NCBI RefSeq assembly: GCF_000737335.2
Contig: NZ_JMCC02000030.1
Location: 15,353 to 79,352 of the forward strand
Length of the DNA stretch: 64,000 nucleotides
Direction: 5' to 3'
DNA from: Enhygromyxa salina
GTDB taxonomy: Bacteria > Myxococcota_A > Polyangia > Nannocystales > Nannocystaceae
Position numbers and translations under genes: made by a program. Numbering within the stretch: the first letter of the stretch is position 1; each line of letters begins with the position of its first letter. Under the pieces are notes generated by a model. It saw only the letters and a program-made list of their open reading frames with translations, was not told the DNA's origin and did not search any database. Below are positions 53,372-61,210 of the stretch, in pieces.

Positions 53372-54590
53372 GCGCGCGCCGCTGGTCGTCCAGAGGCAGC
53401 TCGGCGCTGAACCCAATGAACGGGGCCTGGGCGACCGCGTCGGGCCACGCGAGCTTGGGCCAGCGCGTTGCGGTGAGCTCGTGGATCAGCTTGAGCGTGC
53501 GAAAGCCATCGAAGCGCTCGCGCAGTCGCTGAGCCAGCTGGGTCGCGGGGTAGCGCTCGAGCAGCGCGTGGGCGGCCTCGAGGACGCCGTGCAGCTGCGG
53601 CGCGTCGAGCTCGTCGGTGAGCTGCGCGAGCGCGTCAAGGCCCTCGCCGCTGGCGATCTGTTCGAGCGATCGCAGCACCCGCGCGAGCGCCTGAAACACG
53701 CGCGGATCGTAGACCTGCAGCGCCTGCCCAGCGAGCAGCGCCTCGACAGCCGGCCCGGTGCCAAACGGCACCCGCGAGGATCGGCGCGAGCGGATCTCGA
53801 CCGGCGGGCCAGCTAGCTCGCGCACGCACCCAAGCTTGGCCAGCTTGTTGAGCAAGTAGAAGTCCTCGCCAGCTTGGCGGCGCGGGAACCCACGCACGCT
53901 CGCGTACGCCTGGCACGACACGCTGATCAGGCTGCCGATCGTGTGAAACGCGAACGCCGAGCCAGCGAAGTGCAGGCCAGCAACGTAGTAGCGCAGGCTC
54001 AGCTCGTAGTGCCCGGTCGCAAGATCGATCTGCGGATCACCGCCGGGCACATGCCAAAAGGGGGCGACCGTCGCGACGATGTTGGCGCTCGCGGGCAAGC
54101 TCGAGACCCGCTCGAAGTGCGCGGCGGGCAGGCGCGCGTCGGCGTCGGTGCAGTGGATCCAAGCCGATCGCAGCCGGCCAAGCTGCGCTAGACGCAAGAC
54201 CACGTCGCCGCCGATCTTGCGCGCGAGCCCAACCCCGTCGTCGGGTCCAAAGCGATGATCACCGCGGACACAGTCGACCAGGATCACGTCCAGCGCGCCC
54301 ACGCGGTGCAGGCTGATCCCCTCGCCTCGCCAGAGCTGCGGGGAGGCCTCGACAGCCTCGAGCAGCTGCGCGCCCTGGCGTTGGTCCTGCGGATCCTCGC
54401 TGGCGTTGACGACCAACACGCACACCACCGCGCCGGTTTGCGCGGGCGCCCGCGCAGCAGCCAGGCACGCCACCTCCTCGCGCCGGGCCGGGATCACGAC
54501 CGCGTGATCCCATGGGCCGCAGCGCTCGAGGCCCGCGACGCGCTCCGCCGGGACCGAAGCGTGGCGCTCGAGATACTTGTCGATCGACAC
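53331..54590 (-). CDS. GT2-like glycosyltransferase (possible)
   Basis: The N-terminal half resembles a GT-A (family 2) glycosyltransferase: VVIPARREE at the start, VLVVNAS, CTDADARLP as the probable DxD, and a later AGEDF region. The C-terminal 150 residues are helical with no clear domain. It has 419 aa and no membrane segments. The sugar and acceptor are unknown. It is probably co-transcribed with miaE upstream (17 bp gap). It overlaps the convergent ferritin-like gene's end by 41 bp. Confidence 0.65.
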   Translation of the reverse strand: MSIDKYLERHASVPAERVAGLERCGPWDHAVVIPARREEVACLAAARAPAQTGAVVCVLVVNASEDPQDQRQGAQLLEAVEASPQLWRGEGISLHRVGALDVILVDCVRGDHRFGPDDGVGLARKIGGDVVLRLAQLGRLRSAWIHCTDADARLPAAHFERVSSLPASANIVATVAPFWHVPGGDPQIDLATGHYELSLRYYVAGLHFAGSAFAFHTIGSLISVSCQAYASVRGFPRRQAGEDFYLLNKLAKLGCVRELAGPPVEIRSRRSSRVPFGTGPAVEALLAGQALQVYDPRVFQALARVLRSLEQIASGEGLDALAQLTDELDAPQLHGVLEAAHALLERYPATQLAQRLRERFDGFRTLKLIHELTATRWPKLAWPDAVAQAPFIGFSAELPLDDQRRALSLPYAAPHRAAR

Positions 54591-54607
54591 GAGGGACCTC
54601 CAACCGC

Positions 54608-55180
54608 TCAGTGCAGCGCGGGCCGCAGCGGCAGCCCAGCGACGAGCTCACCCTCGAGCACCAGCAGCTCGGCCACGCGCGCCTCCACTTGCTCAGGCCC
54701 GAAACACTGGCGCGCGAGCCGATGAAACAAGCCGACGTGCCGGGCCTCGCAGCGGGTCAGCTCCGCGTAAAAATCTTTGAGCTCGCCGGCCGGCAGCGCC
54801 TCGGCGACCAGCCCAAACCGCTCGCACCCGCGGGCCTCGACCACCCCGCCCATGACCAGGCGATCCAGCAGCCGCTCGTCACGGCCGCCGCGAACCCAGC
54901 GGATCAGCGGCTCGACGTAGGGATCCTTGGTGTCGGCGCGCAGCGTCAGGCCGCGGGCCTCGATCAGCCGATAGACCTGATGAAAGTGCTCGAGCTCCTC
55001 GCGGGCGAACGCGATCATGGGCTCGAGCAAGAGCCTTCGATCGGGGTAGCGAACCACGAACGACATCCCGGTCGCCGACGCCTTGCGCTCGCAGGCCGCG
55101 TGATCGAGCAAGAACTCGTCGAAGTTGGCGAGCACGAGCTCGACCCAGGCGGTCGAGGTGGGTGTGACGAGCGGGAGCAT
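54608..55180 (-). CDS. miaE: tRNA-(ms2io6A)-hydroxylase MiaE
   Basis: The ATG at 55180 gives a 190-aa protein, normal length for the family; the frame to 55513 is antisense or shadow. Diiron ligands are visible as EELEHFH, GVVEARGCERF and RCEARHVGLF, and the N-terminal TAWVELVLANFDEFLLDHAACE-type opening is typical of MiaE. It hydroxylates the isopentenyl group of the modified adenosine at tRNA position 37. It is the second diiron protein within 3 kb. It lies downstream of the enoyl-CoA hydratase-like gene with an 11-bp gap. Confidence 0.92.
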   Translation of the reverse strand: MLPLVTPTSTAWVELVLANFDEFLLDHAACERKASATGMSFVVRYPDRRLLLEPMIAFAREELEHFHQVYRLIEARGLTLRADTKDPYVEPLIRWVRGGRDERLLDRLVMGGVVEARGCERFGLVAEALPAGELKDFYAELTRCEARHVGLFHRLARQCFGPEQVEARVAELLVLEGELVAGLPLRPALH

Positions 55181-55191
55181 GGGGCGGGACC

Positions 55192-56013
55192 CTACAGCAG
55201 CAGCGACCACAGCGGGCGCAGCAGCCACAGCGCGAGGAACATCAGCGCCGGCCCGCGCTTCTTCTTGCCCCACAAGAACCGAAACTGCGCGCGCAGGAAC
55301 GGCGCGGCCAAGAACGCGTCGGCGATCTCCTGCGACTCGCGGGCGTTGGCGGCCTGCAGCTCCTGCAGGCTGATGCCGCCACGAAACCGCCGCGCGGTCC
55401 CAGCTTCGGCCCAGCCCTTGGCGATCCGGTGGGCCTCGTCGAGCAGCTCGTCGTGGGCCACGACCCACTGCACCAAGCCGATCTCGAGCGCCTCGGCGGC
55501 GGTTGGCTTCCACCCTTCTTCGCCCAGGATCCGGTCCGCCGTCGCGGCCCCCAACACCCGCGGAAACAGCACCGACGAGCAGCCCTCCGGCGGGACCCCC
55601 AGCGCCGCGAAGGGGGTGGAGAAGGTCGCCCGCTCCGAGGCGATGATCCCATCACACAGCGTCGCCGAGGTCACGCAAGCGCCGATCGCCGGCCCGTTCA
55701 CCGCGACCAGGATCGGCTTGGGAAACTCGAGAAACCCGTCGAACAGGGCCTGGTTGTGCTCGACGATCATCGCCCGCAGCACCCGGGGGTGGCCAAGTCG
55801 GATCGTGCCGGCCAAGTTCACCCCCGCGCAGTAGTAGGGATCGGCGCCGGTCAAGATCACCGCCTGGGTCTCGTCGTCGGTCGCGGCCCGAGCCAGCGCG
55901 GCCTTCAGCGCGGCCAGCATTGGTTGGGTCCAGCCGTTGAGGCGCTTGGGGTTGTTGAGCGTCAGCGTCGTGACGCCGTCACGCGTCGAGTACAAGACGA
56001 GCTCCGAGGACAT
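55192..56013 (-). CDS. Enoyl-CoA hydratase/isomerase-family protein
   Basis: A crotonase fold is shown by TLNNPKRLNGW at the start, GADPYYCAGVNL (the oxyanion-hole loop), AVNGPAIGACV, and a CDGIIASERATFSTPFAALGVPPEG region. Residues replacing the catalytic Glu pair make isomerase rather than hydratase activity more likely, as in delta3-delta2-enoyl-CoA isomerases; this is inference. The C-terminus is hydrophobic (LWLLRPLWSLLL), possibly a membrane-binding end. First gene of a minus-strand run with miaE and the glycosyltransferase. Confidence 0.85.
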   Translation of the reverse strand: MSSELVLYSTRDGVTTLTLNNPKRLNGWTQPMLAALKAALARAATDDETQAVILTGADPYYCAGVNLAGTIRLGHPRVLRAMIVEHNQALFDGFLEFPKPILVAVNGPAIGACVTSATLCDGIIASERATFSTPFAALGVPPEGCSSVLFPRVLGAATADRILGEEGWKPTAAEALEIGLVQWVVAHDELLDEAHRIAKGWAEAGTARRFRGGISLQELQAANARESQEIADAFLAAPFLRAQFRFLWGKKKRGPALMFLALWLLRPLWSLLL

Positions 56014-56043
56014 CGGCGTGTTTATACCCCCACAAACCCGGGA

Positions 56044-58152
56044 TCACAGCGAGATCGCGGCGCCGCCCACGGCCTCCGCGACCAGGGTGCCAACATCCAG
56101 CAGCAGCACCGTGCGGTTGTCGCCCAGCTCGGTCGCCCCGCTGATCCCAGGGACCCGCGCGAGGGCCTTGCCAACCGGCTTGCTCACCACGTCTTGCTGC
56201 CCGCGCAGCTCGTCGACCACCAGCCCAATCCGGTGCTCGGCGAGGCCGACCACGACCACGTACAGGTGCTCGTGGTGATCTCGCTGGCGCTTGCGGACCG
56301 TCGGCTCGAGCTCGAACACCCGCGCGAGATGCAACAGCGGCAGCGTCCGCCCGCGGACCGAGACCACCTCGGCCCCTTCGATCGTCTGAACCTCGCGCGG
56401 CTGGATCATGATCGACTCGAGCACCGAGTTGAGCGGAATGCAGAAGGTCTGGCCCGCGGCCTCGATCACCAGCGCTTGAATGATCGCCAGGGTCGTTGGC
56501 AGGGTCACGCGCAGGCGCGAGCCAACACCGAGCTCCGAGCTCACGTCGATCATCCCCGCGTGCTTGGCGATGTTGGTCTTGACCGCGTCCATGCCAACGC
56601 CCCAGCCAGCGGTGGTCGTCGCCGAATTCCTGGTCGAGAACCCCGCCGTGAAGATCAAGTTGAGCGCCTGCGCGGGGCTCAGCGCGTCGGCCTCGTCGCG
56701 GGTGATGAACCCACGCTGCACGGCCCGCTCGCGGATCCCCTGCCAGTCCATGCCGCGGCCGTCGTCGCTCAGCTCGATGATCACCCGGTTGCCGCGCTGG
56801 TGGGCCGCCAGCGAGACCCGACCAGCGCGGGGCTTCCCCTTGGCGAGCCGCGCCTCGGGCGTCTCGATCCCATGATCGATCGCGTTGTTGATCATGTGGA
56901 TCATCGAGCGAGACAGCGAGTCGACGATCACCTTGTCGAGCTCGGTGTCCTCCCCCGAGATGTCGAGTCGGACTTCTTTGCCGAGCTTGCGGGCGACCTT
57001 GTGAGCGAGCCGCTCGAGCTCGCCGAACACGTGCCCGAGCGGGACCATGCGAACCTCGAGCACCGCCTCTTGCAAGAGCCCAAGCCGCCGGTTCATGACC
57101 CGCAGCTGATCCCGAAACTCACGGCGTAGATCGGTGGAGAGCTGGGCGGGGAGCATGCGCTCGAGCCCGGCGTCGAGGTTGGTGTGGACCAGCGAGAGCT
57201 CGCCAACGAGCTTCATCAGGTGGTCGAGCCGGCCTAGGTCGACGCGAACGGTCTGACTGAGGCTCTTGACGCTGAGCTGCTCGCGCTTGGCTTGTTCCGG
57301 CGAAGGCGCGGGCGACTCGGTCGGCGCGGGCGTCGTGGGTTGCGCGGGTGGGGCTGGGGCTGGGGCTGGGGCTGGGGCTGAGGGTCGAGCGGCAGCCGGC
57401 TCGCGCACGGTCTCGTCGCCGAGAGGTTGCAGGGCCTCGACCTTCGCCTCGCGCTCCTGGATGCCCGCGGCGATGTCCGCCAGCGGCCGCGCCGAGCCCA
57501 AGACGAAGTCGAGCCCAATGTGGTCGTCGCTGGTGCTCTCGGTGTTGGGCAGGCAGGTGATCACCTCACCGAAGCGCTGGAGCTCGTCTTTGAGCGCGCT
57601 GATCCCAACGTCGACCGCCATCAGATCGAAGCTCGAGCTGACCCTGCAGATGCGGCGCCCCAGCCGAACGTTCTCGCGCAGCCGGAATTCCTCGAACTCG
57701 GTCAGGACCGCGCGGATCGAGTCGTCGAGCCACGCGAGCGGATCCCCAGGCTCGGCCACGGGCGCAGGCCCCTGCGCGAACAGCTTCAGCCTGGCCAAGA
57801 ACGGCTCGATGTCGACGCTTGGCGCCGCCGGATCGATCACCCCGCGCAGCAGCGCCTCAAACAGATCAGTGGACTCGAACAGCAGACCCAAGCTGCCCTC
57901 GTCGACCCCGAGCCTGCCCAGTCGCAGCTCGTTGAGAACGGTCTCGATCTCGTGGCTGAGCGTCTCGAGCTTCGCGGCGTCGAGCAGCCGCGCCCCCGCC
58001 TTCAGCGTGTGGATCGATCGGAACGCGGCGTCGACCAGAGCCGGGTCCAGCTCGTCGCCGTCGCGCAGCTGCCCTTCAACCTCGATGAGCCGACTCGAGA
58101 ACGCCTCGATCAGCTCTTGGGCCTCGGAGATGGAGTCCAAGGAGTTGCTCAT
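56044..58152 (-). CDS. cheA: CheA-type hybrid chemotaxis histidine kinase (P1-P3-P4-P5)
   Basis: The P1/Hpt domain has the phosphorylated His48 in RSIHTLK. A middle region of about 180 residues precedes a Pro/Ala linker; next comes the P3 dimerisation helix pair, then the P4 ATPase with its N box (HMINNAIDHG), G boxes (DDGRGMDW, GWGVGMD), and a CheW-like P5 domain at the end. There is no clear P2 CheY-docking domain. At 702 aa it is normal. No MCP, cheW or cheY is in the window, so this is a lone kinase of one of the several myxobacterial chemosensory systems. It is the last intact gene before the mobile region. Confidence 0.93.
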   Translation of the reverse strand: MSNSLDSISEAQELIEAFSSRLIEVEGQLRDGDELDPALVDAAFRSIHTLKAGARLLDAAKLETLSHEIETVLNELRLGRLGVDEGSLGLLFESTDLFEALLRGVIDPAAPSVDIEPFLARLKLFAQGPAPVAEPGDPLAWLDDSIRAVLTEFEEFRLRENVRLGRRICRVSSSFDLMAVDVGISALKDELQRFGEVITCLPNTESTSDDHIGLDFVLGSARPLADIAAGIQEREAKVEALQPLGDETVREPAAARPSAPAPAPAPAPPAQPTTPAPTESPAPSPEQAKREQLSVKSLSQTVRVDLGRLDHLMKLVGELSLVHTNLDAGLERMLPAQLSTDLRREFRDQLRVMNRRLGLLQEAVLEVRMVPLGHVFGELERLAHKVARKLGKEVRLDISGEDTELDKVIVDSLSRSMIHMINNAIDHGIETPEARLAKGKPRAGRVSLAAHQRGNRVIIELSDDGRGMDWQGIRERAVQRGFITRDEADALSPAQALNLIFTAGFSTRNSATTTAGWGVGMDAVKTNIAKHAGMIDVSSELGVGSRLRVTLPTTLAIIQALVIEAAGQTFCIPLNSVLESIMIQPREVQTIEGAEVVSVRGRTLPLLHLARVFELEPTVRKRQRDHHEHLYVVVVGLAEHRIGLVVDELRGQQDVVSKPVGKALARVPGISGATELGDNRTVLLLDVGTLVAEAVGGAAISL

Positions 58153-58255
58153 GGCGCGTCTCGGACAGCGTAGCCGGTATGGGTGGCTGTTTGCGAGATC
58201 AGCCGCGAGCCGACGCCGCGGACCCGTTTGGCGACCTCGCGCTCACCCCCCTGGG

Positions 58256-58990
58256 TCATTCGTCGGGCGCCGACATCCGCGGCCGGGGCAGGAAGTCGCC
58301 CCTCAGAAAGTCCGCCATCAAGCCCGAACGCTTCAGCCGCCCGGCCAGCTCGGCCAGAGTGTGCACGGTCCCCGACTCGGCCGGCCCAACCCGCACCCGA
58401 TGATGATCCAACACCCACCCGTTCGGCTCACCCTCGAAGTAGCCGCTCTCGGCCAGGGCGAAATCATTCGGGCGATCAACAGCGCCTGCCCGTCGATCGT
58501 GCGCATCAGCGCTCCATTGTGCTCGATCGCCCACCGCCACGTGGGATCCAGCCCGGCGGCGGCGAGCCGATCGAGCACGACCCGATCGAGCTGCTCGTTG
58601 GCGAGCAGCTCACCATTGAAGGGGTCGAGGGTGAGCTCGGGTACGGGGCGGTTCACGCCTACGTAGAGCGCCTGGCCGTCCTGACGAAACGCGACCCCTG
58701 CGAGATCTTGGGTCGACCAGCGCACGCCTGGCTCGCTGTCAAACACCGAGAACACCGCGAGCGTCCCCCCGCCCGCGAGCGCCAAGCGATCTCCGTAGGT
58801 CGAGTAGGGGGCGAACGCAGCAAATTCGATCGGGCCGGTCCACGCGAGCGGCGGGCCGAGCTTGGCCCGCTCGAGGTCGAGGATGTGCAGCTCACCGGAT
58901 TTCTCGACCAACGCGAGACCAACTTCGTCATCGAGGATGACGCGGTGAAGCGCGGTTACAGCGTCCAGGCCGTCTGTCTTGGGCTTGTCA
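58256..58990 (-). pseudogene. Truncated and frameshifted beta-propeller (WD40/PQQ-like) protein gene
   Basis: Two minus-strand frames join into one propeller-like protein. The upstream part (58473-58990, ending in DGQALLIA) has repeated strands such as ALVEKSGELHILDL and AGGGTLAVFSV. The frame then shifts near 58470-58472 (a run of three C in the coding sense; one more C would restore it) into NDFALAESGYFEGEPNGWVL and on to the stop at 58256. The 5' end is cut off where the IS91-type fragment begins on the opposite strand. Both features mark a decayed gene, probably a former WD40-type signalling or surface protein. Confidence 0.6.
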
Positions 58991-59979
58991 TGGAACAGGC
59001 GCAGACCGCCGACTCCTCGCTCCGTCTCAACGTCCATTTTCATACGCTCGCGCTCGACGGCGTGTACGTCCGCGATGACGCAGGCGTGCTGCGCTTTCAC
59101 GCCCTCTCCAATCCCAGCCCCGAGCAAGTCGCCGAGGTGGCCCGCTGGACACACCAGCGACTCGTCGGCGTGTGCGAGCGCCATGGTCGTTCGCTCAACG
59201 ATCTCGACGACACCACCGACGAACTCGCGCTCGACCATCCGGCGCTCGCCGCTTGCTATGGCGCGTCAGTCAGTGATCGCCAGCTGCTGGGTGCCTCGCC
59301 CGGCCAGCGGACTCGCAAGCTCGTGCATCCGGTCTGCGAGGTCCCTGCACCTGGCGAGGCGCTCGCCGATATTGGTGGCGTCAACGTCCACGCGGGCCAG
59401 GCGGTCAATGGTCGAGATCGTCGCCGGCTCGAGCGGCTGTGCCGGTACGTCGCACGACCGCCCGTGGCACAGGACCGGCTCGAGTTTGCGCCCGACCGTC
59501 AGCGTCTCTTGTACAGGTTCAAGCGCGCTTGGAAAGATGGCACACATGCGGTGGTCCTCGAACCGCTCGACTTCATCGCGCGGCTCGTCGCCCTGATCCC
59601 ACCGCCGCGCTTCCACATGTTGCGCTACCACGGCGTGCTCGCGGCTCACGCCAATGCACGCAGCGAGGTTGTCCCGGGTCCCGCACCCGAGCCGGTCGAG
59701 CCGACGCAGCGCAAGTTGTTGTTCGACGGCGAAGCGACCGAGCTCGAACCCGGCACGAAGCCCCCGAGCCGTCACCCGTGGGCGTGGCTGCTTTCGCGGG
59801 TGTTCGCGGTCGACATCATGGTCTGCTCGCGTTGTCGCGGCTCGATGAAGCTGGTCGAGCTGGCCAACGAGCGCGACGCGATTGCCCGAGTCCTCGCCAC
59901 CGTTGGGCTCGGGCCGAGGCCACCACCACGGCCGAGGCCGCCGCTCCCTGGCCAGCTCGAGCTGAAGTTCGCAGCCTGA
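58990..59979 (+). mobile_element. IS91-family (HUH, Y2-type) transposase, C-terminal remnant
   Basis: From about 59010 the plus frame matches IS91-type transposases: LNVHFHTLALDGVYV (containing the HUH metal-binding pair HFH), CRYVARPPVAQDRL with the catalytic Tyr region, FKRAWKDGTHAVVLEPLDFIARL, and PPPRFHMLRYHGVLAAHA. A C-terminal CSRCRGSM zinc-ribbon-like piece follows. The N-terminal zinc finger and first third are missing, so it is inactive. The frame upstream to 58183 is antisense to the propeller pseudogene and not part of it. The left junction is at about 58970-59010. Confidence 0.75.
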
Positions 59980-60492
59980 GCGCCGCGCTCCCAACAGGTT
60001 GCGTTGGCTTCGCCGTGTCTCGAACCGTGAGCTCGACCGGGTGAGGCGCGAAGTTGCTCATGGCCATCGCCCTCGCGGGTCGCTCGTCCGGCCTGGAGAC
60101 TGACACTTGGCCCAAGCCTGGCCCGCCCGGCACCGATGTGCGCCTCGCGCTACTCCGACCAACGCATCTCGTCGCCAGACCACCGTTTGGATGTCCTCTA
60201 CGCCAGATTGAGTGTCTCGGAGTTCTTGCTCGAAGGATCTGTGTCCGACATCGAGCGAACATCGACAGCCCGCTAGCGACAATCCACGTGCACTCACGCG
60301 GACGGACACTCTGTGTCCGACATCCAGCAAACATCGACAGCCCGCCAGCGACGACCCAGATGCACTCACGCGGACGGACACCCCGATGGCATCTTGGGCC
60401 CATCGGGCACCCCTTAGGGCCGCAAACCGGACACCGAGCCGGCGGCGGTCGGGATTGCTGGTGTCGTGGGCGATGTAACGACGATCCATCAC
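59980..60492. other. 513-bp stretch without convincing gene, containing a tandem repeat
   Basis: It lies between the IS91 remnant and the probable immunity gene. Apart from the two-copy 72-bp repeat I see no gene. Long overlapping frames on both strands are produced by the repeat (72 bp = 24 codons, so the frames stay open). It may be the decayed end of the IS91 element. Confidence 0.5.
60238..60381. repeat. 72-bp direct tandem repeat, two copies
   Basis: Units 60238-60309 and 60310-60381 are alike over their whole length with a handful of substitutions. Both begin TCTGTGTCCGACATC and end CACTCACGCGGACGGACAC. It sits in the intergenic part of the mobile region and could be a minisatellite or a recombination leftover. 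Confidence 0.85.
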
Positions 60493-61149
60493 TCATTCAG
60501 TATTCAGTGTATGAACACCCGCTCGTTCGTTCGCCAAAATTGGCAAATATAGCTCCCCTGACCTGGTTTTAGGCCCATCAAAAAGTTCAGCGACAGCAGG
60601 CGCGGATACGGCTTCAGTCGCACGGCGCAATTGCTCCGTTGAGTAGGGGGGGGGCAATGCGAGTCCCACACCCTTTAGTTTGTATCGCCAAAGTAGTTGG
60701 CCGTGCTCATGGCATTCCCAGTATGACTCTCCAGTGGTCTCGGAGCAGATGGCGGCAGCCGATCCGAGCCACAAGTCGTAAGTGTCTGTCAATGCTGCCA
60801 TTAAGGAGGGGGGAGGGAGAGACACAACTCCTTGCGAGGCTATTGCCTTCCCGATGTTCCTGATTAGCTCACTTCGTGAGCACGAGTCGTTCGGGTTCGA
60901 CGCTGCGAGGTCGGCTACGCTGAACAGATCGTGCTTCATGCCCAGGCTGCGCGGGCACCAGCGCAAATTGTCTGTCTGGTGAGAGAGTTCAATCTCCGGC
61001 GGCTGACGAAGGAGTTTGGCGCCGCTATAGGGGACCAAGCGCCATGCAATGTGAGTCCATTCCTCGTCCACCTTCGAAATCCTATGTGCGCTTGCCGCGC
61101 CCCCGAAGACTGCTCCCAAGATACTGAGTAGGTTTTCGACTGAAGTCAT
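60493..61149 (-). CDS. Probable immunity protein for the Rhs/TcC-type toxin
   Basis: A 218-aa soluble protein starts at the ATG at 61149, 61 bp after the toxin stop, on the same strand. No signal peptide or membrane segment; mixed composition with several Trp and Cys; no known family. The position immediately downstream of a polymorphic toxin tip and the lower GC content are the classic signs of a cognate immunity gene. Function is inferred from position only. Confidence 0.6.
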   Translation of the reverse strand: MTSVENLLSILGAVFGGAASAHRISKVDEEWTHIAWRLVPYSGAKLLRQPPEIELSHQTDNLRWCPRSLGMKHDLFSVADLAASNPNDSCSRSELIRNIGKAIASQGVVSLPPPSLMAALTDTYDLWLGSAAAICSETTGESYWECHEHGQLLWRYKLKGVGLALPPPYSTEQLRRATEAVSAPAVAELFDGPKTRSGELYLPILANERAGVHTLNTE

Positions 61150-61210
61150 TGTGCTGCCGGCTTAAAATAGAGCTTGAAGTTCACCAGAGTGTGTAACATG
61201 TCAGCATCCG

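Noticed and set aside
58183..58990. Plus-strand N-terminal part of the long transposase frame
   Set aside because: It is antisense to the propeller pseudogene and lacks any transposase similarity; only the part after about 59010 is transposase.
59816..60496. Minus-strand frame with two 24-residue repeats
   Set aside because: The repeats follow from a 72-bp DNA repeat that keeps every frame open, and half of the frame is antisense to the transposase.
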